Shown here: positions 24,039-35,552 of the stretch, in pieces
How positions within the stretch are numbered: the first letter of the stretch is position 1
How the letters are laid out: each line of letters starts with the position of its first letter
Assembly: GCF_013426205.1 (NCBI RefSeq)
Contig: NC_089422.1
Location: 4,278,001-4,342,000 of the forward strand
Direction of reading: 5' to 3'
Origin: Metarhizium brunneum
Lineage: Eukaryota > Ascomycota > Sordariomycetes > Hypocreales > Clavicipitaceae
DNA: 64,000 bases
Notes under the pieces: model-generated
Told to the model about the DNA's origin: nothing
Seen by the model: the letters and a program-made list of their open reading frames with translations, nothing else
The model's database searches: none
Program-made: the position numbers and the translations under genes

Positions 24039-24980
24039 TTAATCTTCATGCGTGACAGCCATATCCAACACCTCCACCCTCCCTTGTCCCCTGGTTTCAT
24101 TCCCAATGAAATCCGACAAGGCTTTGAAGGCTCCCGGTTCAACAAAGCCGACGACTTCCCACTCGGAGCCCATAACATCCTGATTCTCCACCTGCTCTAC
24201 ATATCCCAAGATCTTGTCCTTGACCGTCCCCGGCGCCTTCTGCTCGCCGTCTTCCTCCTTGGCAGCAGCCTTGGCGGCCTTGACGGCCTGCTTCAACACA
24301 CTCGTCGGACACGATATCCTCAGCCTCATACGTGCTCTTGCCACAGGAATAGGCTGATAGGCAATGAGGGCCTTCATCGCCTCCAAAGCCTGACTCTTGG
24401 CACTTTTTGTGGTCACCACGCCGGTCCAGATGTGCTCCTTCGTTCTGGGCTTCGCCTCGCCATCGTCGCCGGTGGCCGGAGTGGTAGTCGGAGTCGCCGC
24501 GCCACTTGCCGTAGCGCTCTTGTCTTTATCCGCGTTGTGTGCCTGGGAGCTCAACATGTCCAGGGCCTTTTCAATCATGCCAGACGTGTATACCCTCTTT
24601 GTCCTCGGATCGACCAGTTTGCTAGCCACTATGCCAATGACTTCGTTGTGCACACGCTCCAGCTGTGCGGCTCTTTCCTTCTCGCCGACTTGTAACTCGC
24701 CCTTTTTCAGAATTTCCAAGACGATGTCGTCGGTGGATTTGCCCTTGCCAAAGGCCTTTTCGAGATCTTCCTTGGGAGCAGTCTGGCCCTTGGACACGTT
24801 GAGGAACACGTTGGGGATTTGGAGGACGTTGTCGAGGTCGGTTTCAATGCCGGAGCGCCACTCCATGACCTTGTTCTTGTAGCAGGCGATTTCGAAGCGC
24901 TTCTTGCCCTTTTTCAGGCGCACGAGCGAGACGTTTGTGAGCTTGATTTGGTTGGAGGGCTGGTTGATTTGGCGAGACAT
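24039..24980 (-). CDS. sdo1: ribosome maturation protein SBDS/Sdo1
   Basis: Cofactor that, with the GTPase Efl1, releases Tif6/eIF6 from pre-60S subunits in the cytoplasm. Intronless from the ATG at 24980 (MSRQINQPSNQIKLTNVSLV), giving 313 residues; the frame stays open upstream to 25109 but family proteins begin near this methionine. The N-terminal FYSH-like domain is clear (VRLKKGKKRFEIACYKNKV, then LDNVLQIPNVFLNVSKGQ), followed by the helical domain (DDIVLEILKKGELQVGEKER) and the ferredoxin-like C-terminal domain (PIPVARARMRLRISCP). It is longer than the roughly 250-residue yeast and human proteins because of an Ala/Thr-rich insert after residue 150 and an extended C-terminus. Confidence 0.95.
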   Translation of the reverse strand: MSRQINQPSNQIKLTNVSLVRLKKGKKRFEIACYKNKVMEWRSGIETDLDNVLQIPNVFLNVSKGQTAPKEDLEKAFGKGKSTDDIVLEILKKGELQVGEKERAAQLERVHNEVIGIVASKLVDPRTKRVYTSGMIEKALDMLSSQAHNADKDKSATASGAATPTTTPATGDDGEAKPRTKEHIWTGVVTTKSAKSQALEAMKALIAYQPIPVARARMRLRISCPTSVLKQAVKAAKAAAKEEDGEQKAPGTVKDKILGYVEQVENQDVMGSEWEVVGFVEPGAFKALSDFIGNETRGQGRVEVLDMAVTHED

Positions 24981-25987
24981 GGCGGACGATGCTTGTTGCT
25001 GGGTTGCTTGGAGATTCGTAGAGGTTGGAACGGAAGGAAAATGAAGAATGCCGCCTGCTGTAATCCAAAGCAAATAGGACGGTGCGAAGCGCGAGAGCCC
25101 GGCCAGCAAGGTTGGTTAAAAAAAAAGGACTACACATTCATCAAGATGATGTCGATGGCGGGGCAGCCTGGTGTACAATATATAGCGACTGGTCTGGGTC
25201 AATTTGTACCTCCTAGCGTGGGTTAGGCTGCGGCGGGACATTGGCTAACTGTACTTAAGTCTACCTACCTAAGGTAAGTAGGAAAGCGCAGAAAAAGCCA
25301 ACACGTAAAATCTGCAAACTACAAAACGCCTGAAACCGTAAATTTATTATTTATTTTTATAAAAAAAAGCATATAGATTAAGCTACTCGTGAGAATAGTC
25401 GCTCAAGATGTGCCGTCAGCATGACTCACTTCCATCATTCTGTGGTGGTAGTTGTTGCATGTGGCCTAGTCGACTGGTGCCAGTGAAGTCGCTACGAACC
25501 GTAGTATCAATTATAGAACGCACGCCACTAGAGAGTTCTTTTTACTAGAAGTTTAACCCGTATAAAGTTCTGTGAATATGGCTATGATATGGCTATTTTA
25601 CGCCTTTTCGTTCACTTTCCTCGCGATTTGGCGGTTTTTTAGCGCTGATTTGCCAACACGGCAGCGGGCTGGTGACATCGCCCAGGAACAGCGAGGGTGC
25701 GACTCAGACTTCTCGCTCGATCTTTCTCTTTTTCCCATCTGGTTTTTTTTTCAACCCCGCCATGCCATGCCACCAAGTGAAATCCTTCCCAACTGCCCCG
25801 CCTTGCTCGCATCCTGGACACTCGAGTGACTGTAGAGGCGCTCATTTGACTGTTCATGTTGAGTCACATTTATCTAGGTACGCATGTAATTACAGAGACC
25901 ATTGCCACATGCATCTGACTCCCCTTCCAGAACAAGGCACTGGAATAGCATCTGAATATTTTGCACAGCTCAAGCATTTCCCTAACC
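24981..25987. promoter_or_regulatory. divergent promoter region, SBDS / TrpRS
   Basis: A 1-kb interval between two divergently transcribed translation genes, with no supported frame. A TATAAAG at about 25562 is a possible core element for the plus-strand gene, but it lies some 420 bases from the start codon. Shared regulation is inference. Confidence 0.4.
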
Positions 25988-27806
25988 ATGGCCTCCGCTC
26001 CCGCAACGGTTGACCACGTTGGCCACGTCCCCGTCGACGACGTTGCCTCTCCGGAAGACACCAACCCCTCCAAGCAGGACATTAACCCCTGGTCAGTATC
26101 GGGCGAGGTTGGTGACGACGGAAAGGTCAAGGCCATTGACTATACCAAGCTCATTGACGAGTTTGGCACCAGCAAGATCGATGATGCACTGCTTCAGCGC
26201 TGGGAGAAGGTCACCGGCCAGAAGCCGCACAGGTTTATGCGCCGTGGTATTTTCTTCAGTCATCGTGACTTGCACATGATTCTGGACCGCTATGAGAAGG
26301 TATGCTTCGTCAATTGGCATTGTACCACGCTTTGTATCATCACTGACTTGTCACTAGAATGACCCTTTCTTTTTATATACTGGTCGTGGACCTAGCAGTG
26401 ACAGCATGCACATTGGACACACTCAGGTATTCGACTTTGTAAAGTACGTGTATTCAAGACGGGGCGAGACGGAACCTGCGCAGCTGACAATCTCGTGCAA
26501 TTAGGTGGCTGCAGGAGACTCTCGATGTGCCTCTAATTGTCATGTTGACAGATGGTAAGTCCTCGGAGAATGGATGCGTGAGATATATCACTAACAGCAA
26601 CTAGATGAAAAGTATCTTTTCTCCGAGAAACGGACCGTGGAAGAGGTCATGGGATACAGCAGGACCAATGCTATGGACATCATTGCTGCCGGCTTTGATC
26701 CCAAGAAGACATTCATCTTCTCCGACTTTGCCTACGTGGGAGGCGCATTCTACAAGAACATTGTTCGATTCGCCAAGAGAGTCACATACAACACCGCCAA
26801 GGCAATTTTCGGTTTCGATGGCAGCTCAAATATCGGCAAGATTCACTTTGCCAGTATCCAAGGCGCCACGTCGTTCGCATCTTCATTCCCTCACATTTTT
26901 GGTCACGACGAGAAGAAGACCAGCTCCATTCCTTGCTTGATCCCGTGTGCCATCGACCAGGACCCTTACTTCCGGTTGACCAGAGACTGTGCCCAAGGCC
27001 TCAAGTTTGCCAAGCCAGCTCTGATCCATATGCGATTCTTGGATGCTTTGCAAGGGCCTGGGTCAAAAATGTCGGCCAGTGATGACAACTCTGCTATTTT
27101 CCTAAGCGACACTGCTAAGCAGATCAAGAACAAGATCAACAAGTAAGACGTGGCCCAAAAATTCTAGTCAAGTCATCGAATCAGTATGCTAACTCGTTTA
27201 GATATGCTTTCTCTGGCGGTCGGGAGACCCTGGAGGAGCACCGCGAAAAGGGCGGCAATGCTGATGTGGATGTTGCGTATCAATATCTCACATTCTTCCT
27301 AGAGGATGATGATGTATGGCCAATTTCGTCCGGCAGCTATTGAAGCTTGTTATGACATGCTAACGGATGAAACAGGAGCTCAAGAGGATCAAGGACGAAT
27401 ACAACAGCGGCAAATTGCTCACAGGCGAGGTATGTTGCGCTCGCCAAAGTCTACCTGACTGTATTACTCACCCTCCCTGCAGCTTAAAGCGATTTGCATC
27501 GAACACCTCCAAAAATACGTCGGCACTTTCCAAGAACGACGATCAAAAGTTAGCGATGCCGTGGTTGACGAATTCATGTCGGTCCGTCCCCTGGAGTGGA
27601 AAGGCAACCCACGGGTTCCTCGAGCAGACCTTGTCGTGCCAGTCACCAAGACCGACGGTGCTACCCCTACCGGCGACGCAGCTGGCACTGGTGAGCTAAG
27701 TAAGAACGCAATGAAGAAGCTTCTCAAGGAGCAGCAAATTGCCGCCAAGAAGGCCCAAAAAGCAAAGGAGAAGGAAGCCGCCGCAGAGGGAGGAAGTGAA
27801 GCATAG
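25988..27806 (+). CDS. cytosolic tryptophanyl-tRNA synthetase
   Basis: Class I aminoacyl-tRNA synthetase charging tRNA-Trp. Seven exons (25988-26299, 26358-26443, 26505-26554, 26605-27142, 27202-27313, 27376-27429, 27483-27806) join to 491 residues. The HIGH-type motif is MHIGHT (H122-H125) and the second signature is KMSAS at residues 304-308. [19 protein letters not shown] and [16 protein letters not shown] are characteristic of the eukaryotic/archaeal TrpRS group, not the bacterial type, so this is the cytosolic enzyme. The N-terminal 60 residues are acidic and variable. The C-terminus ends in a lysine/alanine-rich coiled tail after [13 protein letters not shown]. All introns are 50-62 bp. 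Exon 3 is only 50 bp. Confidence 0.96.
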
Positions 27807-29050
27807 GGCAGAAACTCATTTTATCATAGACAAATAGAGTTGATATGTTGTTTGACCCCGTACGGGGGGAGTGCCACTCTCTCGTCGTGTGGACATTCGA
27901 AAGACACGTCGTCACATTGCGTAGCAGCCGGCCATTATCAGCACGAACACCTCGTCCGCACGGGTCAACGTACATACTCATAAACGCTCGACGCAAATCC
28001 CGGCCCTTTCCACTTTTACAAACTAGTTTTGCCGAAGGACCAGTACCGAGTTTCTGATGCCGTGGTGCATGATACATATATTGTACTGTACATGTCAAAT
28101 CCAGTCAAGACCCATTGATATTTGGTTGAACTTGGTACCCGGCAACTAGAACCTTAGTAACGCATCATGTTCGGAACTTTCGGGTCGTCTTTGGTAGAGC
28201 GAGGGCCACATACAGGGTTCCGTAAAGGAAATATCGTGTTTCAGAGGACTATTACCAGCTGGTTGGCTCGCCCTTATCGCCTTTGCCTAATTAATACCCG
28301 AGATCCACCAAGCGTGGCTCATCGGGCGGAAATAATAATACGAGCCGGCAATTTCCAAGTACTATGCCAAGTTTGCCACTGTGTGGCTACTTGGAACAGC
28401 ATGGGAAGACAGGGGATATGTATGTATTGCGATCAAAAGGGGTTCGAAGAGTTGTAAGATGCTTGCTATTTATACCAGCTATTGCAGCCAGGACGTTCTA
28501 CACATATGTACGAAGGGGTCAAATCCAATCTGCTGGCCGAAATTGGTCAATTAGCGGTATTGAAGCCCCTTTGGCTAGGAACTTTCTATTCCCAATGGTT
28601 CGCATAGATGACAAGCATCTTGAACCATCTAATTCCGCCAATGGTATGTCATTCTCGGTTGTCGCATGAGGCATTTATGCGGCCCTTGCTAGCTTGAGAT
28701 GTCGCTAACAAGGGTAGACAGAGATGTTGGCTGAAAACAGGCCCTATTTGCTTTCAAATTATAAGCTTCATGCGTCGAATTTGAACATGGCGCAGAGCTT
28801 GGGGGGTCGAGAAGTTGTCTCGATCCCTGCATCACATCATTCAAGTCTTGTCAACCTCGGGATGCCAAGATCATCAACCAGCACATTGGCCCCGAGCGTC
28901 ACGATATGACATGCCGAGTGGGCAGGTTGGGGCCGTGCGCGGAAGCAAAGATGATATTAGTATAAACCTTTGCCGGTGCTACTCTTGCAAAAGAAGAAGA
29001 CATGGAGATGATGTCCCCGCCTATCGTCGCTCTTGAGTTCATTTACCACG
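27807..29050. other. intergenic region
   Basis: AT-richer DNA between TrpRS and the DJ-1-like gene. Short frames around 28167-28670 show no domain or splice-consistent structure. No supported gene. Confidence 0.55.
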
Positions 29051-30050
29051 ATGGAGTTTAAGCTGATTGTCTGGCTGGCTGCTTTTGCTGTGGCCGCCTC
29101 TGCAAAGGTGATGCGCAGGACGGCGTGCAATGTCACAGGTGAGGCAAGCTGAATACCATGTTACACACTCTTTTACGAGGCCATCCTCTCGACGAGCTGC
29201 CATCATACCCACCAACGGAAAGAAAAAAACTGACATGTCCCCTCCTTGACGAGGTAGAGCCCCCAAAGAATTGGGCAGTCGCTCTGTACGACGGCCTCGA
29301 CGTCATCGACGTTTTCGGGCCCATAGACGTTCTGTACATCTTGTCCCTCTCGCAGCAGCTGAATCTGTATTTCCTCGCTGATACCATGGCGCCCGTGTGG
29401 ATGCGGCCGCCTCTGCCGGAGTTGAACAAGGCCGGCTCCAACTTCACGGCCTCGTTCAACCCGACGCATACGTTTGACAACCCGCCCGACGACATTGAAA
29501 TCCTGCTTGTCCCCGGTGGGCTGGGCATGAGACGCGGAAACTCGTCCGAGCCCGTTGTCGACTTTGTGCGCAAGACATACCCCAAGGTCAAGTACCTCCT
29601 CACCACTTGCACCGGCGCGGGCGTTGCAGCCAGAGCTGGTGTCCTGGATGGGAAGAGGGCCACGACGAACAAGGCGGCCTGGAATGAGATTGTCAAGATG
29701 GGCCCAAATGTGAAGTGGGTGTCGCCGGCAAGATGGACCGTGGACGGTAACATTTGGACTTCGTCGGGTGTAAGTTTGGTGGCTTCCCTATTTTTGTGGC
29801 CTTTCGTCCTTGGGCCTTCTGGAGGAGGCTCGGACCGACAGTTGCAACATGCTGACTGTTTGTTTTGTGTGTGTAGGTGACGTCTGGGTTTGATCTTGTC
29901 TTTGAGTTTGTTGATACAGTGTACAACAAGAATACTTCGCACACGATTCAGGGTGCCGTGGAGTATGTGAGGGCCAAGGATCCTTGCGATGACCCTTTTG
30001 CCAAGTGGCACAATATCCCTCCCAGCGGCGACTGTCGGGCCAATAAATGA
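29051..30050 (+). CDS. DJ-1/PfpI family protein with signal peptide
   Basis: Member of the glutamine-amidotransferase-like DJ-1/PfpI superfamily, which includes isonitrile hydratases and AraC-type amidotransferase-like domains. Exons 29051-29138, 29258-29769 and 29877-30050 give 257 residues. The first exon encodes MEFKLIVWLAAFAVAASAKV, a signal peptide, which is unusual for the superfamily. The core begins at NWAVALYDGLDVIDVFGPID. The nucleophile elbow is LLTTCTGAGVAARAGVLDG, with Cys147 as expected nucleophile. Later come TTNKAAW and WTSSGVTSGFD, the conserved region seen in isonitrile-hydratase-like members. N-x-S/T sites (for example NFT, NTS, NSS) fit secretion. Substrate unknown. The first exon depends on a 119-bp intron with GTGAGG and GTAG borders. 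Confidence 0.85.
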
Positions 30051-31661
30051 TGTGTATTCAACCGATAAGACAGGGTGTCGTCAAAGTGTATTGGGACGGG
30101 GAGGGGAACTCTCTGCACTACGACCAGGCGAAGGCGATGAAGCGTCTGGCAGAGTTGCTGGGCTCTCTGGAGCTCGTGTTAAAGAGTAGGAACGTGTGGG
30201 TATTTTTTCAGAACTTCGATGCAACATAGACTCCTTTGAATTGACGGAGGAATTCTGATGCCGCGCTCTGGTATCAACGGCTCAACATGAATGTCGGGCG
30301 TGTTGACCATGTTTACAAGTTGACCCGATGTCCGAATTGGACATGTTCATCTCCCGCAATTCGACGGTTGCCAAACGGACCGAATATACATGCGTGAGCA
30401 TGCCGTGCTTTCTCGTGATAAACATAGCCACCACCCAGCACCATGATGGTGGTCAAGGCAATCATCCTTGGGGCCGGCAGTCGGCCGATGTATTCAACCA
30501 GACGTTGTTATGTGTGGATGCAACTTCAGCCACGGCAAGCCATGTGTTCTTGTACCGAGTTTAGTGCCACGGCTTCACAGCCATCGGTCGTGCCGCCAAC
30601 ACCCTTCTCCGGGATCTGCCAAACGGTCGCGTGTGACTGGGTGAAGCTACAATCGTCCCCATGACGTGGTGGCTAGAAGAGGATGGCCATGTGAGATGGC
30701 TTGGAGGAGCGAAACCCGGCTGGGCTGCTAAGGCTGCCCTACCTGCTACTGGAACAATGGCATCCCTCTGCCCTCTCTGTTTTACTAGAAGGACAATCTG
30801 ACAGGCCTCGGTGCAGAATATCCCGCGTGCCGGCGGAACCGATGGTGCGGAAGCTTTGGTGGACGACGATGTGCCGAGTGTTGAATGGTGGTGTAGCTAT
30901 GGCATGTTCCCCTGATGATCTTTGTGGGATGTGCTGCATCTCTACTAGATGCGGTTCAGGGAGAAAGGACTCTCTATTCTGCATCCTTGCAGCCATCTGT
31001 TCTTTTGCAAAAAGTAACTGTCCAGACTCCATGGGCCAATCCATGTTGGCCCGCTGGCTACGTTGAGTCAAACCGTCTACAACACGAGTGGAGGCCAAAT
31101 AGGGCAATGAGCTATCAAGTGCATAGCCCAGTATTGTGCCAACACCTTTGAGAAATCTTAATATAGAATGGTCCTCGTTGTGGTGTTTCCTAAAGGTGCG
31201 CGGAGATGCTGTCACGGCAAGCCACGAGTTCCACCGCAGCAAATGGAAGAATGAAGCCATCGGTGTCTGCTCTCCCGGGCAAAGCCACCCCAGCAATGAA
31301 GCGGCATGGACTCAGCCGTTGACGAGCTCGGAGAAGCCGCAGGGCGGATGACGGCAGTGGTGACAGCCAAACATGGACAGCCTCAATGCTCCAAGGTCGC
31401 CTCTGCTGCCACTATTCACGAGCTGTTTGATACGGCGGCTGTCGTGCTTCGTTTGCGCTTCGAGACGGGTATAAATAAAGATGCAGTTCCTCGTTGGAAA
31501 AATATCCTGACACTCATCAGCAAAGCAATCAAACAAACAAGCACTCTTCTGCCTCGTCTACCCTCAGCTCTCTCCAAATTATATCCACCACCACCATCCA
31601 TACACATAAACAACAACTACCACAACCACAACCACAACCACCACAACCAAACATCGTCAAA
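30051..31661. other. intergenic region
   Basis: Holds the 3' flank of the DJ-1-like gene and the promoter of the 10-cysteine protein. A 185-codon minus-strand frame at 30739-31296 has no recognisable domain and is not called. CAAC-rich repeats near 31612-31650 lie in the probable leader of the next gene. Confidence 0.5.
31470..31477 (+). promoter_or_regulatory. TATA box of the 10-cysteine secreted protein gene
   Basis: TATAAATA, about 190 bases before the ATG at 31662, followed by a pyrimidine-rich then CA-rich leader. A consensus TATA box is characteristic of strongly regulated fungal genes. Assignment is by position only. Confidence 0.5.
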
Positions 31662-32012
31662 ATGGTCGGCCTCGTCTTCCAGTCTGCTCTCGCCGCCGTC
31701 ACCATGGCTCTCGCTGCCAGCGCCGCCACCCCCCAGTGCAACACCAGCGCCGACTGCCTCCCCGGCTACATCTGCGGCCCCAGCGACTTCGCCTTTTCCG
31801 GCACCAGCTCCAACGTTTGCGTCAAGACCGGGACGTGCAACAACAAGCCCGATCCCCAGTTCCCCCAGGACGGACCCAAGTGCGGCGACAGCATCTTCTG
31901 CAACGTCGGCGGCTCCTGCGGCGAGGGCTACTACCAGTCGGGCGGCGAGACGGTTCTCACGCAAGTCTGCGTCAACCAGGCGACTGGCCAGCAGTGCGCT
32001 GCATCGTCCTAA
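31662..32012 (+). CDS. small secreted 10-cysteine protein
   Basis: Family not recognised. 116 residues from the ATG at 31662 (context CAAAATGGTC). A clear signal peptide (FQSALAAVTMALAASAA) ends near residue 22. The mature protein of about 94 residues holds ten cysteines, evenly spread, starting CNTSADC and ending at QQC close to the C-terminus; Gly, Ser and Asn are abundant. An even number of cysteines suggests five disulfides. The codons are strongly GC-ending, and a TATA box lies upstream, both in keeping with high expression. The CxxxxxC-L-P-G-Y-x-C start recalls knottin- or chitin-binding-like small repeats, but I do not claim that fold. Candidate secreted effector or surface protein. 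Confidence 0.82.
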   Translation: MVGLVFQSALAAVTMALAASAATPQCNTSADCLPGYICGPSDFAFSGTSSNVCVKTGTCNNKPDPQFPQDGPKCGDSIFCNVGGSCGEGYYQSGGETVLTQVCVNQATGQQCAASS

Positions 32013-32756
32013 TTGACTGGACTTTTTTACTTTTGCCCCTTTCGATATAGGATTTTGCACTAGTCGCTTTCGGATAGACGTGGGAGCAATGGGAGTTGGT
32101 GACGATTAGAGACCGTGGATTTGCTTTTTTTGTCAGTGGGATTTTTTGTTTTTTTCTTTTCAAGTTTTCGTTGCTGCCTTAGATTCATTCCTTAGACTTC
32201 AATACACCAGGTACCTGCACTGTAATTGTTTGGATCCGGCTGTGCCCGCACGTCTCCTATTGAACATGGAAACTAAAGTGATATAAATGATCCCTCGGCC
32301 GGCACTTCTGCTCATTTGACACGGAGGTTTAGGTGTCGCGGGTACGCTATCCTTCTTTCCCGCTGCCCGCTCGTACAAGACCTTGCAGCCTGGGGTGCAT
32401 GATCGGCTTGCTGCCCCACCATTCTACCCATCTGTCCTATGAATCCCCATGGTTCCCTTCATGTGGGTCCGATTGCTTCGAAGGCTCGTTGCTAGGCACA
32501 GAGAGCTCCGCGTCTGAGGCTCCCCCCAGCTTGCTTCAAGTGCTCACCCCAATTAGCTACATGTCACTCCGTACGTGTCGTCGTTTGCGGCGGCCTCGTC
32601 ATCCGCTAGCATTCGCCCTTTGCGTCTCCGCATCGCCTATCTCCCTCTCCTCTTCTCTCCCATCCAGCCCTCCATTCCTCCATTCCCATACTACCATCAT
32701 TATTATCAGCCCTACATACATCTGCATCATACGCCAAAAGTAGTCGATAGTCCATC
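32013..32756. other. intergenic region
   Basis: The last 120 bases are pyrimidine-rich (CTCCCTCTCCTCTTCTCTCC) and probably form the carboxypeptidase Y leader. No gene seen. Confidence 0.6.
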
Positions 32757-34521
32757 ATGCGGCTGTCTACCTCTGCCCTAGTGCTGGGCGCCGCCTCGTC
32801 CGCCGTCGGCCTCCAGGACCAAAAGGTTCTCAGTAACCCCAAATCAACCCTCGGCTTCGACTTCAACAAGCTTGGCAACGTCGATTTCGATGTCTGGACC
32901 AAGCCCCTGAGGGAGGCATTCGGCGAGGCTACCTCCGAGGCCAAGGCCCTATGGCAAGAAGTGTCCATGCTCGCCCCCGAGGCCGTCGATGCCTTCAAGC
33001 AGCACGTCATCAATGCCAAGCCCAAGAAGCACTCACGCATCCCCAACAGCAAGTGGGATCACGTCGTACACGGCGCCGATGTTCAGAATATCTGGGTCAA
33101 GAATGAAAAGGGCGAGTCTCACCGCAAGGTCGGAGGCAAGCTTGATAACTTCAGTCTTCGCGCCAAAAAGGTTGATCCTGCCAAGCTCGGCGTCGACAAG
33201 GTAAAGCAGTACAGCGGGTACCTCGATGACAACGAACAGGACAAGCACCTGTTTTACTGTAAGCATGGCCAGCATTCCCCGAAACTCCCCACCCTCGATA
33301 ATGATTGACAATGGCTTGTCGAAATGGTGATGAACTGGATGTTGACCAAAGCACGCAGGGTTCTTTGAGTCACGCAATGACCCAGCAACCGACCCTGTGG
33401 TCCTCTGGCTCAACGGTGGCCCGGGCTGCTCATCGCTCACAGGTCTTTTCATGGAGCTCGGCCCTGCTTCCATCAACAAAAAGGTCGAGGTCGTCCATAA
33501 CCCATACTCGTGGAATGCCAACGCCTCCGTCATTTTCCTCGACCAGCCTGTCAATGTGGGCTACTCATATGGTAGTGGCACGGTCAGCAACACTGTCGCT
33601 GCCGGCAAAGATATCTACGCTCTGCTCACTCTTTTCTTCCACCAATTCCCAGAGTACGCTAAGCAGGACTTCCACATTGCTGGGGAGTCTTATGCCGGAC
33701 ACTACATCCCCGTCTTTACCTCTGAAATCCTATCACATAAGGACCGCAATATCAACCTCAAGAGCGTCTTGATTGGAAATGGCTTGACCGACGGCTACAC
33801 TCAGTACGAGTACTATCGCCCCATGGCATGTGGCGAAGGCGGCTACCCTGCTGTTCTCGATGAGAGTCAGTGCCTCAGCCTCGACAACGCCCTCCCTCGC
33901 TGCCAGTCCTTGATCAAGTCTTGCTACGACTCCGAGAGCGCCTGGACTTGCGTTCCCGCCAGCATCTACTGCAATAATGCCATGATTGGACCTTACCAAC
34001 GCACTGGCCGCAATCCTTATGATGTTCGCCGTGACTGCAAGGGCGGCAACTTGTGCTATGATGAGCTCGGGTACATCTCTGACTGGCTGAACAAGGCCGA
34101 TGTTATGGAGGCTCTTGGTGCTGAGGTTGACAGCTACGACAGCTGCAATTTTGACATTAACCGCAACTTCCTTCTGCAGGGTGACTGGATGAAGCCGTAC
34201 TTCAAACTTGTTCCTAAGATTCTGGATGAGATTCCCGTCCTGATCTACGCTGGTGATGCCGACTTCATCTGCAACTGGCTTGGAAACCAGGCTTGGACCA
34301 ACAAGCTCGAATGGTCTGGCCACAAGGGTTTCTCCGAGGCCAAGAGCAAGGGTGTCAAGGTTAGCTCCGGCAATGGGGCCCAGGAGTACGGCAAGCTCAA
34401 GTCGCACGGCAACTTGTCATTCCTTCAGATTTACAAGGCCGGCCATATGACACCCTTTGACCAGCCCGAGGCATCGCTTGACTTCCTCAACCGCTGGGTG
34501 GCCGGTCGCTTGGACGCCTAA
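32757..34521 (+). CDS. cpyA: vacuolar carboxypeptidase Y (serine carboxypeptidase, S10)
   Basis: Vacuolar exopeptidase removing C-terminal residues from peptides. Exons 32757-33258 and 33359-34521 join through a phase-1 100-bp intron to 554 residues. A signal peptide ([18 protein letters not shown]) is followed by a propeptide of about 115 residues. The mature enzyme starts near [23 protein letters not shown]. The oxyanion motif is [15 protein letters not shown]. The nucleophile is Ser278 in GESYAGHY; the Asp lies in [11 protein letters not shown]; the His is in [11 protein letters not shown]. All three triad residues are present, so the enzyme is probably active. Multiple cysteines and N-glycosylation sites fit CPY. 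The symbol follows the Aspergillus name by homology. Confidence 0.96.
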
Positions 34522-35487
34522 GTGGACTACATATCTGCAGGAACAGAATGGCCCGGTGATGAACTTGGCGTACGGGCATACATGCATAGAAGACGGTACT
34601 TATAGAAGTTGTGTGTATTTGGCTGTGCCAGATTACAGCGTACTTCTGGACTCAAATAGTAACTGAACCCTAGCTCGAATACAAGTAAGATTAATCAATT
34701 GCATGAAGAAGTCGCGTCTGTCTGATCCGGTGAATGGCGAATAAGAACTCGCAGCCGCGCACAATTGGTGGCAGATGGGCAACCAAACGTCCGTAATAAT
34801 GAGTGCCAAGCGCGTACCAGGCAGAACTAGACAGGTCCAACAACACAGACACTTGACGCAGCATGGACAACTACCTAGGTATGTACTATTAGTATTGCTG
34901 CCCAAAGGCGTATTCAGTGCGATTGGGGAAGCTCCGTTCCCCCAAATCAAAGATGGCTTCTAGAAGGACAGTGGCGGAAAGCAGGCAAGACTACCCGGGG
35001 GGTGGGTGCCTGGGCTGTTGGATTCCCGCCTTTTGGAACCGGGGCTTGAGGCCGAAATTGTTGAGGGCGAAGGGTCTGGTGTTTTTCTGAGGAGGGGTCT
35101 CTGTCCCACTCACACCGCACGGCGGCGTAGATGGACGCAATTGGACCGGACGGGTGCTTCCTTTTCCTACCCGGTAGGAGATTTTGCGTGCCTCAACCTT
35201 ATGAGGGTGGGGCGGGATAGTCGGGACACCTTTTTTATTTTATGTATATGCGTAAGGTATGTACGTATGTATTGGTTGTTGTATCATATTTTGACTTGAT
35301 GACGCTTTATATGTATTCACCTAGGTATATATATGGGCGAATTCGTATTATTTTGGGTCAATTGTGTAAGAGAGAGCAGCCGTTGATGGCTTGATATTGT
35401 AGAGAAGAATGTTGGCCGACCTATGGAGGGAATACTTGCTTTGGCGGGGAAAGAACCTCTGTAGTGATGCATAAGGCTGTAAGTGCT

Positions 35488-35552
35488 CATGTATTCCGTC
35501 CGTACTTTGACATGTATTCCGTCCGTACTTTGACATGTATTCCGTACTTTGA
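35488..35552. repeat. 23-bp tandem repeat, about 2.8 copies
   Basis: Two perfect copies of a 23-bp unit that begins CATGTATTCCGTCCG, plus a third copy missing four bases (GTCC). The unit is related to the dispersed TACTCCGTA word (ATTCCGT, CCGTACTT). Confidence 0.9.

Noticed and set aside
29133..30011. 292-codon minus-strand frame
   Set aside because: Antisense shadow of the DJ-1/PfpI gene, which has domain motifs on the plus strand.
30739..31296. 185-codon minus-strand frame
   Set aside because: No recognisable domain, no ATG with good context, no splice structure; lies in a promoter region.
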